Of a stretch of DNA of 64,000 nt, positions 51,420 to 63,054 are shown in pieces (position 1 is the stretch's first letter; each line of letters starts with the position of its first letter). The notes beneath the pieces were generated by a model that saw only the letters and a program-made list of their open reading frames with translations, searched no databases and was not told the origin of the DNA. The position numbers were made by a program, and so were the translations under genes. Origin of the DNA: Dryococelus australis (Eukaryota > Arthropoda > Insecta > Phasmatodea > Phasmatidae); contig CM056995.1 of the NCBI GenBank assembly GCA_029891345.1, forward strand, positions 212,115,047 through 212,179,046. The letters are read 5' to 3'.

Positions 51420-51860
51420 TCTCAATTAATGCGAAGTTTAAAACTGTCTACATCTATGCGCAATACCATCTTCGGTGTACTGACATGAAGACAATTGGTT
51501 CCTGGGAGATTCGGTAATTAAATTTTTGTCTGAGAATAAAATTAAAATAGGTGATTACGTAACTGATGTTAGTGAAGGATTATCTGAATTATTGTTTAAA
51601 AACCTTCCAAATGGATATTATGACACCGATTTGCAGAAATATAAATAACTTATTCGTCGAACGAATGTTAATATTCGTTCAGGAGATGAAAACTATCCGA
51701 AAACACATTTACTAGGAGATATAGTTGGAAGTGGAATATATAAAGATAAAATTAACAGCCGTTTTTCACATGTATATTGGAACATTCCCAATGAATTAGT
51801 CTATAGATTAAAACTTCTCATCACTTCGAGAGAATCTGGAAATCGTTTCTATTATTGAAG
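51420..51860 (+). pseudogene. Conserved Polinton protein of unknown role
   Basis: Segments FLGDSVIKFLSENKIKIGDY, VSEGLSELLFKNLPNGYYDT and YWNIPNELVYRLKLLITSRE recur in the gene that lies before integrase in many Polintons, as I recall. The role is not known to me. The AT-rich stretch before it (50.3-51.4 kb) probably contains its decayed N-terminal part, with helical, Lys/Glu-rich sequence near 51.25 kb. Broken. Confidence 0.55.
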
Positions 51861-52790
51861 GATTGACAGAAGATGGTTATATTACAAATGAAGTTTAGTA
51901 AAATTGCCCAAGAGCTTCATGTTCCTGCAAGGAAAAGATATCCTAGAAGAAGAGTTATAACTCATAGTTTAAATTATCTTTTTCAAGCCGATTTGTGTGA
52001 AATGACAATGCTTTTAAAATACAATAAGGGATACAAGTATATTTTAACCATAATAGACGGTTATTCGGAATATGGTTGGGGTATACCTTTGAAAAACAAA
52101 ACTGGGAAATGGGTTACCGATGCAATGAAGATCGTTTTGAAAGAGAGAAAGCCCAATTCGCTCCAAACTGACAGAGGAAGTTAATTTTTCTACACCTTTC
52201 CCAGAAACTAATGACTTAATATGGTATTAATCACTACACAATGTATTCTGAGCATAAATCTAGTGTTGTGGAATGTTACAATGGATCGATTAAGCAGTTA
52301 ATATATAAACATTTCACATCGAAGGGGACTTAAAATGGGTTGCTGTTTTACCTGAAATAGTTAAATTTTATAATTCCAGATATCATAGAACTATCAAGAT
52401 GGCTCCCAATGAAGCTTATTGAAAACTATTTATAATAATGTTAAAGTCATCAATGAAAGAAAACCAAAGTTCAAAGTTGCTGAATTTATATGTATCTCAA
52501 GAAGACAGGTATCTTCGAGAAAAAAATTTACGGTGAATTGGTATTTTGAAATATTTGAAATGATTTCAATTAGACAAACACACCCTAAATTTATTACATA
52601 TAAACATGTGATGGAGAACCAATAAAAGGTGGATTATACAAACATGAACTGCAAAAAGTCAGTTCTCCAAATGAATATTTGGTTGATAAAATCATTAAAA
52701 AGAAGTAAGATATGTCCTTGGTTCGATGGAGAGGATTCTCAAAAGCACACGACTGCTGTGTTAAAAATCTAGAGCTTAAAAGATTGTAAT
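51850..52790 (+). pseudogene. Polinton retroviral-type integrase with chromodomain-like end
   Basis: The core at 51873-52184 reads FQADLCEMTML, YILTIIDGYSEYGWGIPLK and LQTDRG, giving the first two catalytic Asp residues of the DDE integrase fold. The C-terminal part near 52.65-52.78 kb (PNEYLVDKIIKK then VRWRGFSKAHDC) resembles the chromodomain found at the end of Polinton integrases. In living relatives it inserts the element and makes 6-bp duplications. Broken. Confidence 0.85.
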
Positions 52791-52800
52791 ACAATATTTG

Positions 52801-54850
52801 TAAATTGTTTTTATACTAAATAAAAGATTTTTAATTATATCTATGTGTTATTTGATTTAATAAATCTCTGGATGGGGATTGGCTATATTATTTATATACA
52901 ATCAATCCCTTTTTATTGGATTATCATTTCATTGGATTAGCATTTAAGCAATAACCCTTATGAACAAATTCTTTTAATTGTGACTTTATTCACATTTAGG
53001 TGATAATCAAGTGTGTTTGGTATGCATTGTAATTCAGTGAGTTTGGGTGGTAATCAGTTGCAACATATTCCTTTTAAATGTGATGTATTTGATTGCTTTT
53101 ATGGTACATTTTTTGGAATCTGGATAAAATCTAGAGGAATTTTACATCTTAAGGACATTTAAAACGTGATTTGGTTAACTTGTTGTTCTAATTTCCTGGA
53201 AATCAATTTTTTTCTTCGCTCAATTTTTTAAGTTAAAGGCATTTGGGATGCGATTCCGTTTTAATGATATTTAGAATGTATTTGTAGCGAGATATGTATC
53301 TTGGACTTGGGATATTGTTTCCCAGAATTATATTTCTATACTATTTTTTTATTTAATTGTGACATAATTCATCATTAGTTTATTGGATTACTTTTCTGAG
53401 TTTCATAATTGTTTATACTGCATTATATTTCTTTGCTTGTGTCGATACAGGTTTTGGAAATTGGTAAGTTTTAAGAGAGCAAAATAATATTCCCCATGCA
53501 AAAAAAAAACTTTTTGATTGTGTTAAAAATACTTAAAAGTTCTTGATGGTGTGTCCTAGGCCACAATTTTTGATAGTGTAGAAATTAATACATTTTTACA
53601 GTGTAAGATAAAAAAAATTATAGATTTTTTCTCCTACACAAGTAAAATTTAAACTGGACTTAAACTGAAATGCAATATCGTAAACAAAGTCTGCTTGCTT
53701 TTTTTTACTACACGCAAAAGGTGCGTGCTCCAACCATGTAGCTGGGAAATAATGAAGAGACAGGTCGCAAAGCACGTTGTTTAGTGTCCGTGAGCTGCAG
53801 TCAGGGCAACGAGCATCGTGGAGTAAAGTTTAGAGATGCGGTGGGTGGCAGAGGGACGGGGGAAGTTCTCCATCCTGGTCCTATTGTATAGACGGCAGCA
53901 GTGAGCACTAGACTCTGTGTGAAGGGAATGGTGTCGGGCAGATATATATATATATTGGCACACGATGCGGACTGTTACGTCTTTCTGAACCATTCCCTCT
54001 CCTAACGGTCCGCACGCGACATGGTCCACCTCACCTGCGAGGAGTTCGCTGCGTATTTTGCTCCAACTACGCGCGATACACACTGATCAGTTCTTGAGAC
54101 CAAAGTTTTTCACGCTCCCACATACACTCGATTCTTGGCTAGCCGTTAGCTGGTATTGCACATGAGGTTTTAAAATCACTCGTACCCATATATTTTGTAA
54201 AACCATGTTGTTAGTCGACTTTATTTTCTCAAATAACTTCGGACCTGATTTTACTCAACTTAGAATAATAAACTTTAGCGAGATAATATTTTCCTACAGA
54301 ATTGTATAGTCAAATTTTAGTGCCACAGTGAAGTCTACACATGAAATACGTATTTTTGTCTAGTAAATATACGCCGGATTGGAACTAAGACAACTTTTCC
54401 AATAGGATTGTTTAATGTATGTTTTCTAATGTTGAAAATAAAGTTTAACTTGAATATTTGCTTACAGCGTAACAGTTAAAAATTGAATAAAAAATTGTGT
54501 TTAAAAACCAGTGTTCTTTAAATTTTTAAAATATTAGCAAGTTAAAATTATGTCTTATAGCTGTGTTAATATGAAAATTAATTACTGATTAGTTAAAAGT
54601 TGTTGAAAAATGGTATAAAGTTTGCTGGAAATGTTAAAAGGAATTTTTTTTTTTTGGGTTTACAGGGTTAAGCTTAAAGTTTTACTTAGAATGGTTTATA
54701 TTTTTTATTGAATTTATTGTGTTAAAAACATTTGGAATGTATTTCTTAGTGATGAGGATAAATAACGTTTTATCGGTGGTATTTGTGAAATTTTATTTAG
54801 CTAGGAATGCATCAGGCTCTTGCCTTCCGAAATATAGGATGAAGTTTCAG
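52801..54850. other. Mostly AT-rich, no recognisable gene
   Basis: 52.8-53.7 kb may include the outer part of the Polinton, but no terminal repeat was recognised. 53.75-54.1 kb is a more GC-rich patch with a short TA run (53945-53955) and a 100-residue minus frame without motifs. The rest is AT-rich. Confidence 0.4.
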
Positions 54851-55680
54851 TGTCCGAGTGAAAATAACACTCGGTAGAGGAGAGGGGAAATAGCCCAGGT
54901 CAGTTCAAAATACATTGCTACCTCCGTAGGGAAACCATCTTTTTGGCCTTGAAACAAGCTCCATTCATAACCGAGGAAGCACTCTGGGGTGAAGAGATGG
55001 CAAGTCGAAGCAGGGGAGCTAACACTAGAAAAGATGCTTTCTGAATAGTGTAGTGGGGGAGGGGTGTGTAACCTTGTTCTTGGAGAAGAACTCGCTTTTC
55101 GCACAAAGACAGCTTCTGGGGTAGGGACAGGAGGGATGTTCTGGTATCTTAACCTCGGGGTGAGTTCCTCTGGATAAGGGGCGCAGGGTAGGGTGAGAGG
55201 GGGTGGCTGGCATTCTGAATTCAAGGCGGTTCTGAGGGATGAGTGGTGCCTACGAGCGAGGGGGGTCCTATGTGCTCACAAGCAGGCAGATGACGCCATC
55301 ATGAATCAGTTGCGACAATTGACATTCACAGGCAGTCTGGGTGACTGACCTCCAGGACCTCGCTGTGGAGGGGTGGTAGGGGTACTTGGACAGGGTCACG
55401 TACCTCTGGACTTGGACCAGATGTGAGGAATAGGGAAGGAGGGAGTGGCCGGGTTCCTCCGATGTGAACACAACTAATCAGATGACGCCATCTTGCCGAA
55501 AATATTTGACGATTCCAGCCAGCTCGAGACAGTGTGCACTGGCAAGGGGCGGGTAGGAGGTGCAGGGAGCGAAGTGACCTCAGTTATCCCACTCAGCACC
55601 ATCTTCAGTCGCTCATATAAGCTTGGAGGAGACGGACGTGCTACTTGTTAGCTCCTTAATAAACACCACACCTCTACACA
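54851..55680 (+). repeat. Candidate LTR with primer-binding site
   Basis: The segment can be drawn from TGTCCGAGTG to CTACACA. It has TATAAG at 55616-55621 and AATAAA at 55658-55663. Directly after it comes TTGGCGGCCAATGAGGCC, which resembles a tRNA-Lys-type primer-binding site (TGGCG start, about 13 of 16 matching from memory). This is the order expected at the 5' LTR of a retroelement whose body is lost or unrecognised. The 5' border is a guess. Confidence 0.4.
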
Positions 55681-57060
55681 CTTGGCGGCCAATGAGGCCA
55701 CCCTCGGGGTTACCGCAGCTACGGACCATCTCTAGTGATAGCCGCGATTCACGTAGTATTTTATCGGAAAAATATAAATTTCCGTGTGTTAAGGCTGGAT
55801 CGATATACTGCATTTGCGATAAGATTTTCAATTTTTGTGTTCTGTAAACGAAAATATGGTTTGCATTAACAAGTGCAGTGAATTTCATAAGCATTTACCA
55901 TCATTTAATCACAGTTGCCTATCGGACTTAAGTGCTACTCATTCATACTTCGAATGGACTTATTTTAATATTTCGGGTACGTAATTATGTCTGGTTCACA
56001 GGCTGAAAAGTGTAAAATTGTTATTTATTCGTACTGACAAGCTGGATGTCGTTTTGTGAGTTTGCAGGTGTCTCTCGTGTTATTCTTCGTAAATTAAAAT
56101 TTCTCCTCGCCAGTCTCACAGGCAGACTGACGTGTTGTGTCAGAGGCGTCATGTATATTTTTTTCACTTAATTTATACGGATATTTTGTTGTAAATCGTT
56201 AATTCCACACCCATGTAATTGTCATCGTTTAGCACTTGTCGACACCAAATGTTATTCATTTAGTTAAAATTATCTCTCGTGTGAATTATATTTCTAAGCT
56301 CGGGACTCACGTAATTGCACTTATTATTCACGTAGTCGTTTGAAATTTCCGATTCGATGTGTGTGATTTATTCATACGTACAACATTCTGAAATTCTCTA
56401 ACGATTAATTGCATTCCAAAAACAGATTGTTTAACACGTAAATCACATATTTCAAAGTATCTGCAAGCTATATCCACCAAAAAAAAAAATAACATTTACA
56501 CTTAGGCCACTCTTAGAAATCGTTTAAACACTCAGAAATTCTCTCGTGTGTTAAATATAGTCATAAAATAGCCTATCTATTACCAATATCCATATAAACA
56601 CCTAAAATTAGAAAAATTAGAAAAAATTAGCCTAGCCCACTCTTGTACTCAACTCTATACCTATATAAGACATTGCAAGCTACCACTCTGTTCAGTCGCC
56701 TCCGGGACACCATACCGTCAACATCGGCCAGATTTCCTGCTATCCCCCTCCCCCAACCAAAAAGAAAGAAAGAGAGAAGTACAAAAAATCTAGAAAAAAA
56801 AATTAAAAAATTACCCTTTAAATAAGTTTAACCTTTTCAATAAATTTAACTCTTTCATTAAATCTAATCGTTTTATTATATTTAACCCTTTCAATTTGAT
56901 TAACCCTTTTTGATCAATCGTTTCAATCAATTTAATTAACCACTTGATATTAATTTGATATAAAATTAATTAGGTCAACCAAAAAAGGCCGTATCCCTTT
57001 GTATCTAGGACCCCTACGTCCCTACTACTAATACACAATGTGTGAAAAGGGAGGTCTTAA
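55681..57060. other. No recognisable gene; AT-rich tandem words
   Basis: After the putative primer-binding site no gag or pol could be read. Between about 56815 and 56945, imperfect ~20-bp repeats of TTTAACCCTTTCAAT-type occur, a short degenerate minisatellite. Confidence 0.4.
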
Positions 57061-57108
57061 CCAAGGCTTTCAAAAGTGCTCATTCTAACGTGAACAGCCT
57101 ATAGAGTA
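57061..57108 (-). mobile_element. Solo end of miniature family A
   Basis: On the minus strand CTATAGGCTGTTCACGTTAG, then GAGCACTTTTGAAAGCC and TTAAGA, is a family A left end including its TTAA site. The match ends just past the TTAA and no opposite end was found. Confidence 0.65.
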
Positions 57109-57139
57109 ACGGAACTTACAGCTCTTGACAAATACGCCA

Positions 57140-57345
57140 CACTTTCCACTTGCGGGAATCTGCAATAAGACCGGTCAGGAATGAAACACGAATCACTGTG
57201 GATTGCAAGCAAGTGTGCTGATCCCAAGGCCACTTACCTCCTTAAACCATGGAAAAAATATGCCTCGAGTTTAGCCAGCTGGGATCGAATCCGCGACCTT
57301 TCGAATGACATTGATGTATGATCCTACGCGGCTGAACACTTTTAG
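57140..57345 (-). repeat. tRNA-like SINE, family 4
   Basis: The minus strand has a B box GGATTCGATCCCAGC (57279-57293), preceded by a possible A-box region near 57325 and followed by a body with GGTTTAAGGAGGTAAGTGGC. It is unlike the other SINE families here. A-box match is weak. Confidence 0.45.
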
Positions 57346-58513
57346 TCTACGCGGCGACATTACCGATATTCCATGTAATTCTTAATTATTGTTTTATAAC
57401 TCTGCTGAATGTTAACTCAACTCACTCACGAGTAATATTTTGAAGAATTAAAACTTTCATTGCCTACTCCTTAGCCATTGTAACAGTTAACTCCTATTTA
57501 GTTCTCTGATAAACAAACCCACGTGGGTTAGTCTTCGGAGGTCGGTTACCCATTCGAAATATTTCTAATTTTAAATAGTTACAATGCAATTCCGACAACA
57601 TGATTAAAATAAAACTAATTTCTTATTCCGTAACATACATGATGGTCCTCGACGGTGTTACAAACTTTCATTTACGATTGAGAAGGGTAAAAGCGTCATA
57701 ACGCATTTAAATTACTTTGACATTCAGCATCCGACTATGAATCTCGGATCTCTCTCTTGTATGCCGCGAGTATTTTCAGTGCGAAGAATGAAGTTCATTG
57801 CAATAACAACACTTCTGAGTTGCGTGAATTGCGTATGTTAGTGCAGTCAGATAACTACTGATAAACTGCGGGACTGCGCAAAGCGTTCGGTGATAGAGAC
57901 AATTAACATTGGGATGGACCTCCGGGTTTTTTGTGAAATAGTTGTCTGCGCGAATAAGCGTAACTCGGTAAAAAAAAAAAGTTCTGCAAATACGACTTTA
58001 TGTCAGAAAAGACAAAAACAACTATTATATATGCCCCCCTTTTTTTTTTTTTTTTACTTTTGTCGTATTAAGTGTATTCTCGAAGGAAAAAAAATCGTAA
58101 AAATGGTCAAATTTCATATTTTAAAAGCTTGCCTATGCAGTTTCCTTAAGTGGCAAAAGAACAGTACAAAGATACGGGCGTAGTTTAATTTGTGGGCTTT
58201 CATTGTGTGTAATAAAACCCCTATGTTACAGATCTAACTTGCACAGTACAGCGTTACGACGGAAAAACTGCACGGCTTGCGCGTATGAGCGATGATGCGT
58301 TAGGCGTGAGTGTTAGTGTCGCCAGTATCGCTCCCTCGCTACTTGACCTTGGACGCGGGAGCCCATTTCACTCTTAAAAAGACCCAAGGGAAAGGCAGGC
58401 GTACACGGTAATGGTTTGATAAACAGCTCGACACTGAAGAAGCTTCTAACGAAAAGTGGCTGTAGTAATTTCTGTCCTTAATAATTGTGTACCGTAGGTG
58501 TAATTTTACGAGC
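57346..58513. other. No recognisable gene
   Basis: Short open frame at 57890-58183 is rich in Lys and Phe from A/T runs and shows no motif. Not called. Confidence 0.4.
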
Positions 58514-58786
58514 TATAGGTAGGGATAGGAAAATTTCGCGAATTCATTTCGGGACAAGATAGACGCCAAACACATATACAGTGAATTTACCTTTGCAATT
58601 GGATCATAGTTTACTATACACGCCCTGGACGACTCTGAGCAAGTAGTGAATCCCTTAATGCCAGGTGTGAGGTAACACTGAGGCAGTAGCCAATGGACGA
58701 ACATCTCAGGCCCTAGTGTACACAGGGATATGGAGTCTAGCTTACAGGTCATTGAACTCGCGAAATTTTCCTATCCATAACTATAG
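58514..58786. mobile_element. Miniature inverted-repeat element, complete
   Basis: 273 bp. The left end TATAGGTAGGGATAGGAAAA continues TTTCGCGAATTCA. The right end, complemented, is TATAGTTATGGATAGGAAAA continuing TTTCGCGAGTTCA, giving ~33-bp inverted repeats with about 4 mismatches. CTATAG occurs at both outer borders and may include the target site. Non-coding interior. Superfamily not determined. Confidence 0.85.
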
Positions 58787-59060
58787 GTATACGAGTCCTT
58801 TCAGTAAACGTATATCTACAGAAACCCGGCAGCAACGCGTCATTGCTCATCGCTATGGAAGGAAACGACTTATTTGTTTTCACTGGCACTAAATTAAGAG
58901 TTAAAGAACTGATGGACTACGGCTTCTTTATTTTTGTTTCTGTGAAACAAAAGTAAGGAAAAAACTTGAATTTGGTACTGAAAATCCTCAAAAACTTTAC
59001 ACTACATTTATTCAAGTTTTATATATTTTATATAACAGTATTCAGAATAGCAATATAATG

Positions 59061-59061
<1 letters not shown>

Positions 59062-59106
<45 letters not shown>
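59062..59106. repeat. (TA)n microsatellite
   Basis: About 45 bp of TA dinucleotides. Confidence 0.95.
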
Positions 59107-59108
<2 letters not shown>

Positions 59109-59214
59109 GTGTAATAGTTTCGCGTAAATTTTTGTAAAAAATAAAACACCACATTTATGATTGTGGTAACTGATATATAGAACTACATAATTCAAAGTGT
59201 TTCATTTACTAAAT

Positions 59215-59477
59215 GGGGCAGCGGTGGCGTAGTGGCTAGGGCACTCGCCTCCCACCACGGCGATCCGGGCTAGATACCCGGCGGGTTCGCTCCTGGATTT
59301 CCGCATATGGGAATCGTGCTGGACGATGTCGCTTGCCGGCGGGTCTTCTCGGGGTACTCCTGTTTACCCCGCGCTTGCACTCTAGCTGGAAAGTCTATCA
59401 CTCGGAGAGTGTTGCCTCGCCCTGGGTTCACTCCCCAGACTCGGAGAGTGTTGCCTCGCCCTGGGTTCACTCCCCAG
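59215..59477 (+). repeat. tRNA-derived SINE, family 2, copy 4
   Basis: The head GCAGCGGTGGCGTAGTGGCT has the A box; a weaker B-box region (GGGCTAGATACCC) follows. The body carries CGTGCTGGACGATGTCGCTT and GGGTCTTCTCGGGGTACTCC. The tail ends with a perfect-looking 39-bp tandem duplication (59401-59439 and 59440-59477) starting CTCGGAGAGTGTTGCC. Confidence 0.8.
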
Positions 59478-60126
59478 GAGTGATTTATTTATATTTATTT
59501 ACTAAATATATTTCTTCCAATTCCTAAAGAATGAACAGGGTTCGACAGAAGTTTTAAATAACTACGCGCAAGATACCCAGCCGCCAGAACTCCTAAACCA
59601 TAAATAAAATATTCTAGAGAGAAAACGGATACTTTACTCACGACGTTTTGGTTTTACAGAATATCGCTGCGGCGTCCAGGTAATTCCCGAGAATAGCAGC
59701 GCACGGGAGATGTGTCAAGCTACAGCTGTAAGTCACCTTCTGCTACGTCGCCTTTGTCGCTGGCCGGTAAGCCTGTGTCACAGGCACACGGCTGCGCGGA
59801 TTAGGGGCGCCGGTTCGCTTGAGGCGGTGTTGCTATACCCACAATCCTCACTGCTCTGAACGCATCCGCGACACCTGCGTCGTATTTATGGTCTCCCAGG
59901 CAAAGCTTGTGACAATGCAGGTCTTCGGGGTTATATTTACCGTTAGTCATACACATGTTAATTATATATTATTTCAGAATACTTGCTTATGTTGTCGCTT
60001 TCTTTGATAGGATTCCAAAGTAATCTTATTACATGTGTTAACAGCATATCTTTGGAAATTTGTATAGTTTTTTAACATAGAGATTATGCATTTATCTCAT
60101 TAATTCGCACACTGTATACACAATCT
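59478..60126. other. No recognisable gene
   Basis: A GC-richer patch at 59.65-59.83 kb has no motif or repeat partner in the window. Confidence 0.4.
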
Positions 60127-60180
60127 ATAGGTCATTCACGGCTACTTCACACTTTTGTGAAGCCCTACTGAAGTCCTACT
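60127..60180 (+). mobile_element. Solo end of miniature family B
   Basis: ATAGGTCATTCACGGCTACT then TCACACTTTTGTGAAGCCCT matches the family B left end (compare 29503 and 18300). The AAGTCCTACT word follows as in the other copies, then the match is lost; no right end nearby. Confidence 0.6.
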
Positions 60181-61628
60181 TTCGGGTACCGATTACGTAT
60201 CCTCCTGCTACATGAAGCTGGAAAGCTTTTAAATAGATGTACTGCAAATATTGGGCAACGTGTGCAAACAAATATTTCAAGTTTTACAACTTTACTTGTC
60301 AGTTTTTTGTTGCAATGTTTTACTTATGTGTTTATACGATTGTTAAGCATCAATAGATGCACTAACATACACGGTTACTATCCCAATTGTCGTAAAAAAA
60401 ACACAAACAAACTCTCGAGCTGTATTTTCGAGAGAAGGCAGTCAAATGAGTGGCCAAAAATACATACAGTTGATTCAACAAAATATTTAGTTGCCAGTCT
60501 AATTTTTTTAGCCCAACACAAAGATTTTGTATATTCAAACATGTATTTTGCTAGCCGAACAATAGTAATTTTTTCGTTTTTCAAATTTTGTTTGCTCATC
60601 AATATATTTTGACAGGGCAACTAAATATATGTTTGCCCCTGTCTAAAAAAGATAATTAAAGAAGAAGAGGATTACATCCAAAATCAAATAAAAAAAGGGG
60701 CGTGGCTGTGTTGGGGACACAGCCGTTTGTTTTGCCTGAATAAGTCTACGTTGACGCGCTCGGACGTCTATATGTTATTTTACTTTCCCGTCACCGCTTC
60801 ACTCGATCATATGTGGTTTTTATGGGTATCACTGGGTCACTTTTGAGATGCTCTTTCCAATCTTATACGATCACTGTATTTCGACTTGGCTTTTTGACGA
60901 GTATAGACTGACATTGTGATAATTTTCCTTAATTGTTTACTTTAAACTCATACAATTTCACCATAACTACGCCACACAAATGTTTTTATACATGCAATCG
61001 ACTGATATTGACGAGATCTATCGATTGAAACCCAAGTAAGCGTAGTAGCTTCTCCTTGTCAAAAGTTATAATATGCGGAAGTTATGAGACGTGGCGAAAC
61101 AAACTCAAAATTGCGGCGCCCTGCGCCCCCCTTTTTTTTTCAACAAACCCGTGCGAAGCTTCACAGTACTCACTCAACGAAACATATTCTTTGATCCTTT
61201 GGCAATCGAGTGGTGTAATTGAATTTTGAATGTAGACGTTAAATTCGTAAATGCAATGCAAACTTTATCCCCCATTTTGTTATCATGTATTTTCTGGATT
61301 GCCTCCCACTATGGTTGCAAATTTAAAGACGTATTGACGTCAAAAATGTATGTCATTACAAGAGAGAAGGATTACAAATAACATATCATATGCTATTGAC
61401 AATGATTGATGGTAAAGTTCTCTGTGCCTTGACTTACACCTCTAAATTGCAGTGTCCGATTTGTAATCAGACTGCGAAATACCCTTCTTCGTCAAAGCCT
61501 ATAAACTAAGACGCCCTTAAATATGCGCTATCATCGCTGCATGCCTAGATCAGATTTTTTAAATTAATCTTGGTGATTTCCTACGGATTAGATAAGTATT
61601 CAAATAGTGTTATAACGTATTATGACTT
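60181..61628. other. No recognisable gene
   Basis: A 116-codon plus frame (60262-60612) and its antisense are AT-rich and carry no motif. A short GC-rich patch with a T run lies near 61.11-61.14 kb. Confidence 0.4.
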
Positions 61629-62105
61629 TTGTATTTGCAATATTTCGACTTGGCATTTTTATTGTGGTCTGGATCAAAAAGGCGTGGCGACAAAAATGAT
61701 CCCGAAGTCCGTCAGCGCAAGGAGGTTGTTTTACAGGAGTTGAAGCTATTAATGCACATTAATCTCGATCGCCCAAGACAAGGATTTGGCTCCACGACTA
61801 ACGGAAACTCTGCACGAAGGTTTTTTTGTGATCCAGCTACAGCTTCCAAAGCAACAGGGGTTGACCAGGAATTGATAAAAAGGTTTTCTGTCATATTATT
61901 GGTTCTGGCTAGCGGTCACGAGGTCAGTATTGACAAATCTGATTCTTATTGTAAAAGAACTTTGTTGTACTATAAGAAACTGTACAGTTGGTATGAGCTA
62001 ACACCGACTTTGCATAAAGTATTAGAGCATAGTGTAGTTATCATGAAACATTGTCTTTTGCCAATGGGCCAGTTGTTTGAAGAGGCTCAGGAAACAAGAA
62101 ATTAA
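61629..62105 (+). CDS. Conserved-looking protein fragment of unknown function
   Basis: A 158-residue frame, the most protein-like host-style sequence in the window. Features are a charged N-terminal part with a predicted helix (residues 25-45), then RQGFGSTTNGNSARRFFCDP, a TGVDQELIKRFSVILLVLAS helix, a SYCKRTLLYYKKLYSWYELT segment and HKVLEHSVVIMKHCLLPMGQ with LFEEAQETRN. I recall near-identical blocks in uncharacterised proteins scattered through insect and other invertebrate genomes, often repeated, so a transposon-borne domain is likely. After the stop, the reading continues weakly to about 62.2 kb (FCRKSSRSLNISDLLCGF), suggesting a truncated copy. No start context was verified. Confidence 0.45.
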   Translation: MYLQYFDLAFLLWSGSKRRGDKNDPEVRQRKEVVLQELKLLMHINLDRPRQGFGSTTNGNSARRFFCDPATASKATGVDQELIKRFSVILLVLASGHEVSIDKSDSYCKRTLLYYKKLYSWYELTPTLHKVLEHSVVIMKHCLLPMGQLFEEAQETRN

Positions 62106-62230
62106 GATGTCGGAAATCCTTGTGAGTTCTTCTGCCGAAAATCAAGTAGAAGTTTAAATATCAGTGATTTGCTATGTGGTTTTATTGTCGTCATATCCGG
62201 TAATTACCCAAATTATGGACAATGAACGTT

Positions 62231-62514
62231 CGGGAAATTCACCCCGAAATTATAAGTTACTTGGAGTACTTACTCATTTCTGTTGAATCTGTAGTTGACA
62301 GTGAATATGACAAAAGTGACCTGGAAGACAGCTGTGAAGACACGTAGTCTGGTAAAGTTTTTTAATTACCGTGTAGATTTTATTCACTTTTTGTATTACT
62401 GAAATATTTGTATAACAATTATAGCTTCATACAGTGGGACATTGCAACACGTGCCCTTCTTCCTGTTGTAAGAACCCACTTACTAGTTCTGTCACAGTTA
62501 CTGAAGTTCACCTT
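62231..62514. other. No recognisable feature
   Basis: Short stretch between the conserved fragment and the LTR-like sequence; nothing supported. Confidence 0.4.
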
Positions 62515-63054
62515 ATGAGGAGGCAAGCGGGGTTATAGGGGGTTTGACTCACTGGTAACTGAATAAGTAAGAGAGATTATAAATAAATATATATTATCTG
62601 AATGAAACAACAATTACTATAATTCACAACACATTTACTTTACACTGATTAACAGGAAGAAGTTATTATAGTGATTTACACTAAGACTTATCACTGACAT
62701 TAAGGATGCAGATAGAATTAACTGCAATGGGAATGGGGTCTATGACTCGATACCAGCATTGATCCCTACCGCTACGCGAATTATGCTCACCCTAACTCCT
62801 GGACGGCTGGCCTCGGAACTCTCTGGCCAGTAGTAGGTTGGTGCCCTCGTCTTCAGCCTCAATCTCAAACTCAATACAAGTCGTGGTCTCGTCTCCTTCT
62901 GGGAAGAAAAAAAAAGGGGGGGGGAGGTGGCACCGCCCTGCGGAGTCTCTTATATAGCCGGGCGAAGTAGGGCGTATTTACAAAACAAACGTGCCCGGCT
63001 ACCATCTATACTTCGCCCGACCTTAGGCGGTGAAGCGCCGCCACATGACGCTAC
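62515..63054 (-). repeat. Candidate solo LTR, errantivirus-like layout
   Basis: On the minus strand it can be drawn from TGTAGCGTCATGTGGCGG (63054) to about 62515. It has a TATATAAGAG promoter box at 62947-62956 followed by a GC-rich part and an AT-rich end with AACAACAATTACTATAATTC (plus). The order of composition mirrors the LTRs at 19.2 and 26.6 kb without clear sequence identity. No internal region is next to it. Ends and target duplication were not confirmed. Confidence 0.4.

Larger units (their letters stand above)
48097..52800. mobile_element. Polinton/Maverick, partial and broken
   Basis: Five typical Polinton genes lie together: penton-like capsid protein and a small capsid-associated protein on the minus strand, then packaging ATPase, a conserved protein of unknown role and integrase on the plus strand. 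That gene set is diagnostic. DNA polymerase B, protease and major capsid protein were not seen, nor terminal inverted repeats; full elements are usually 15-20 kb, so only about a third is recognisable. Most genes are broken (more than ten breaks in total). Fossil of considerable age. Confidence 0.85.
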
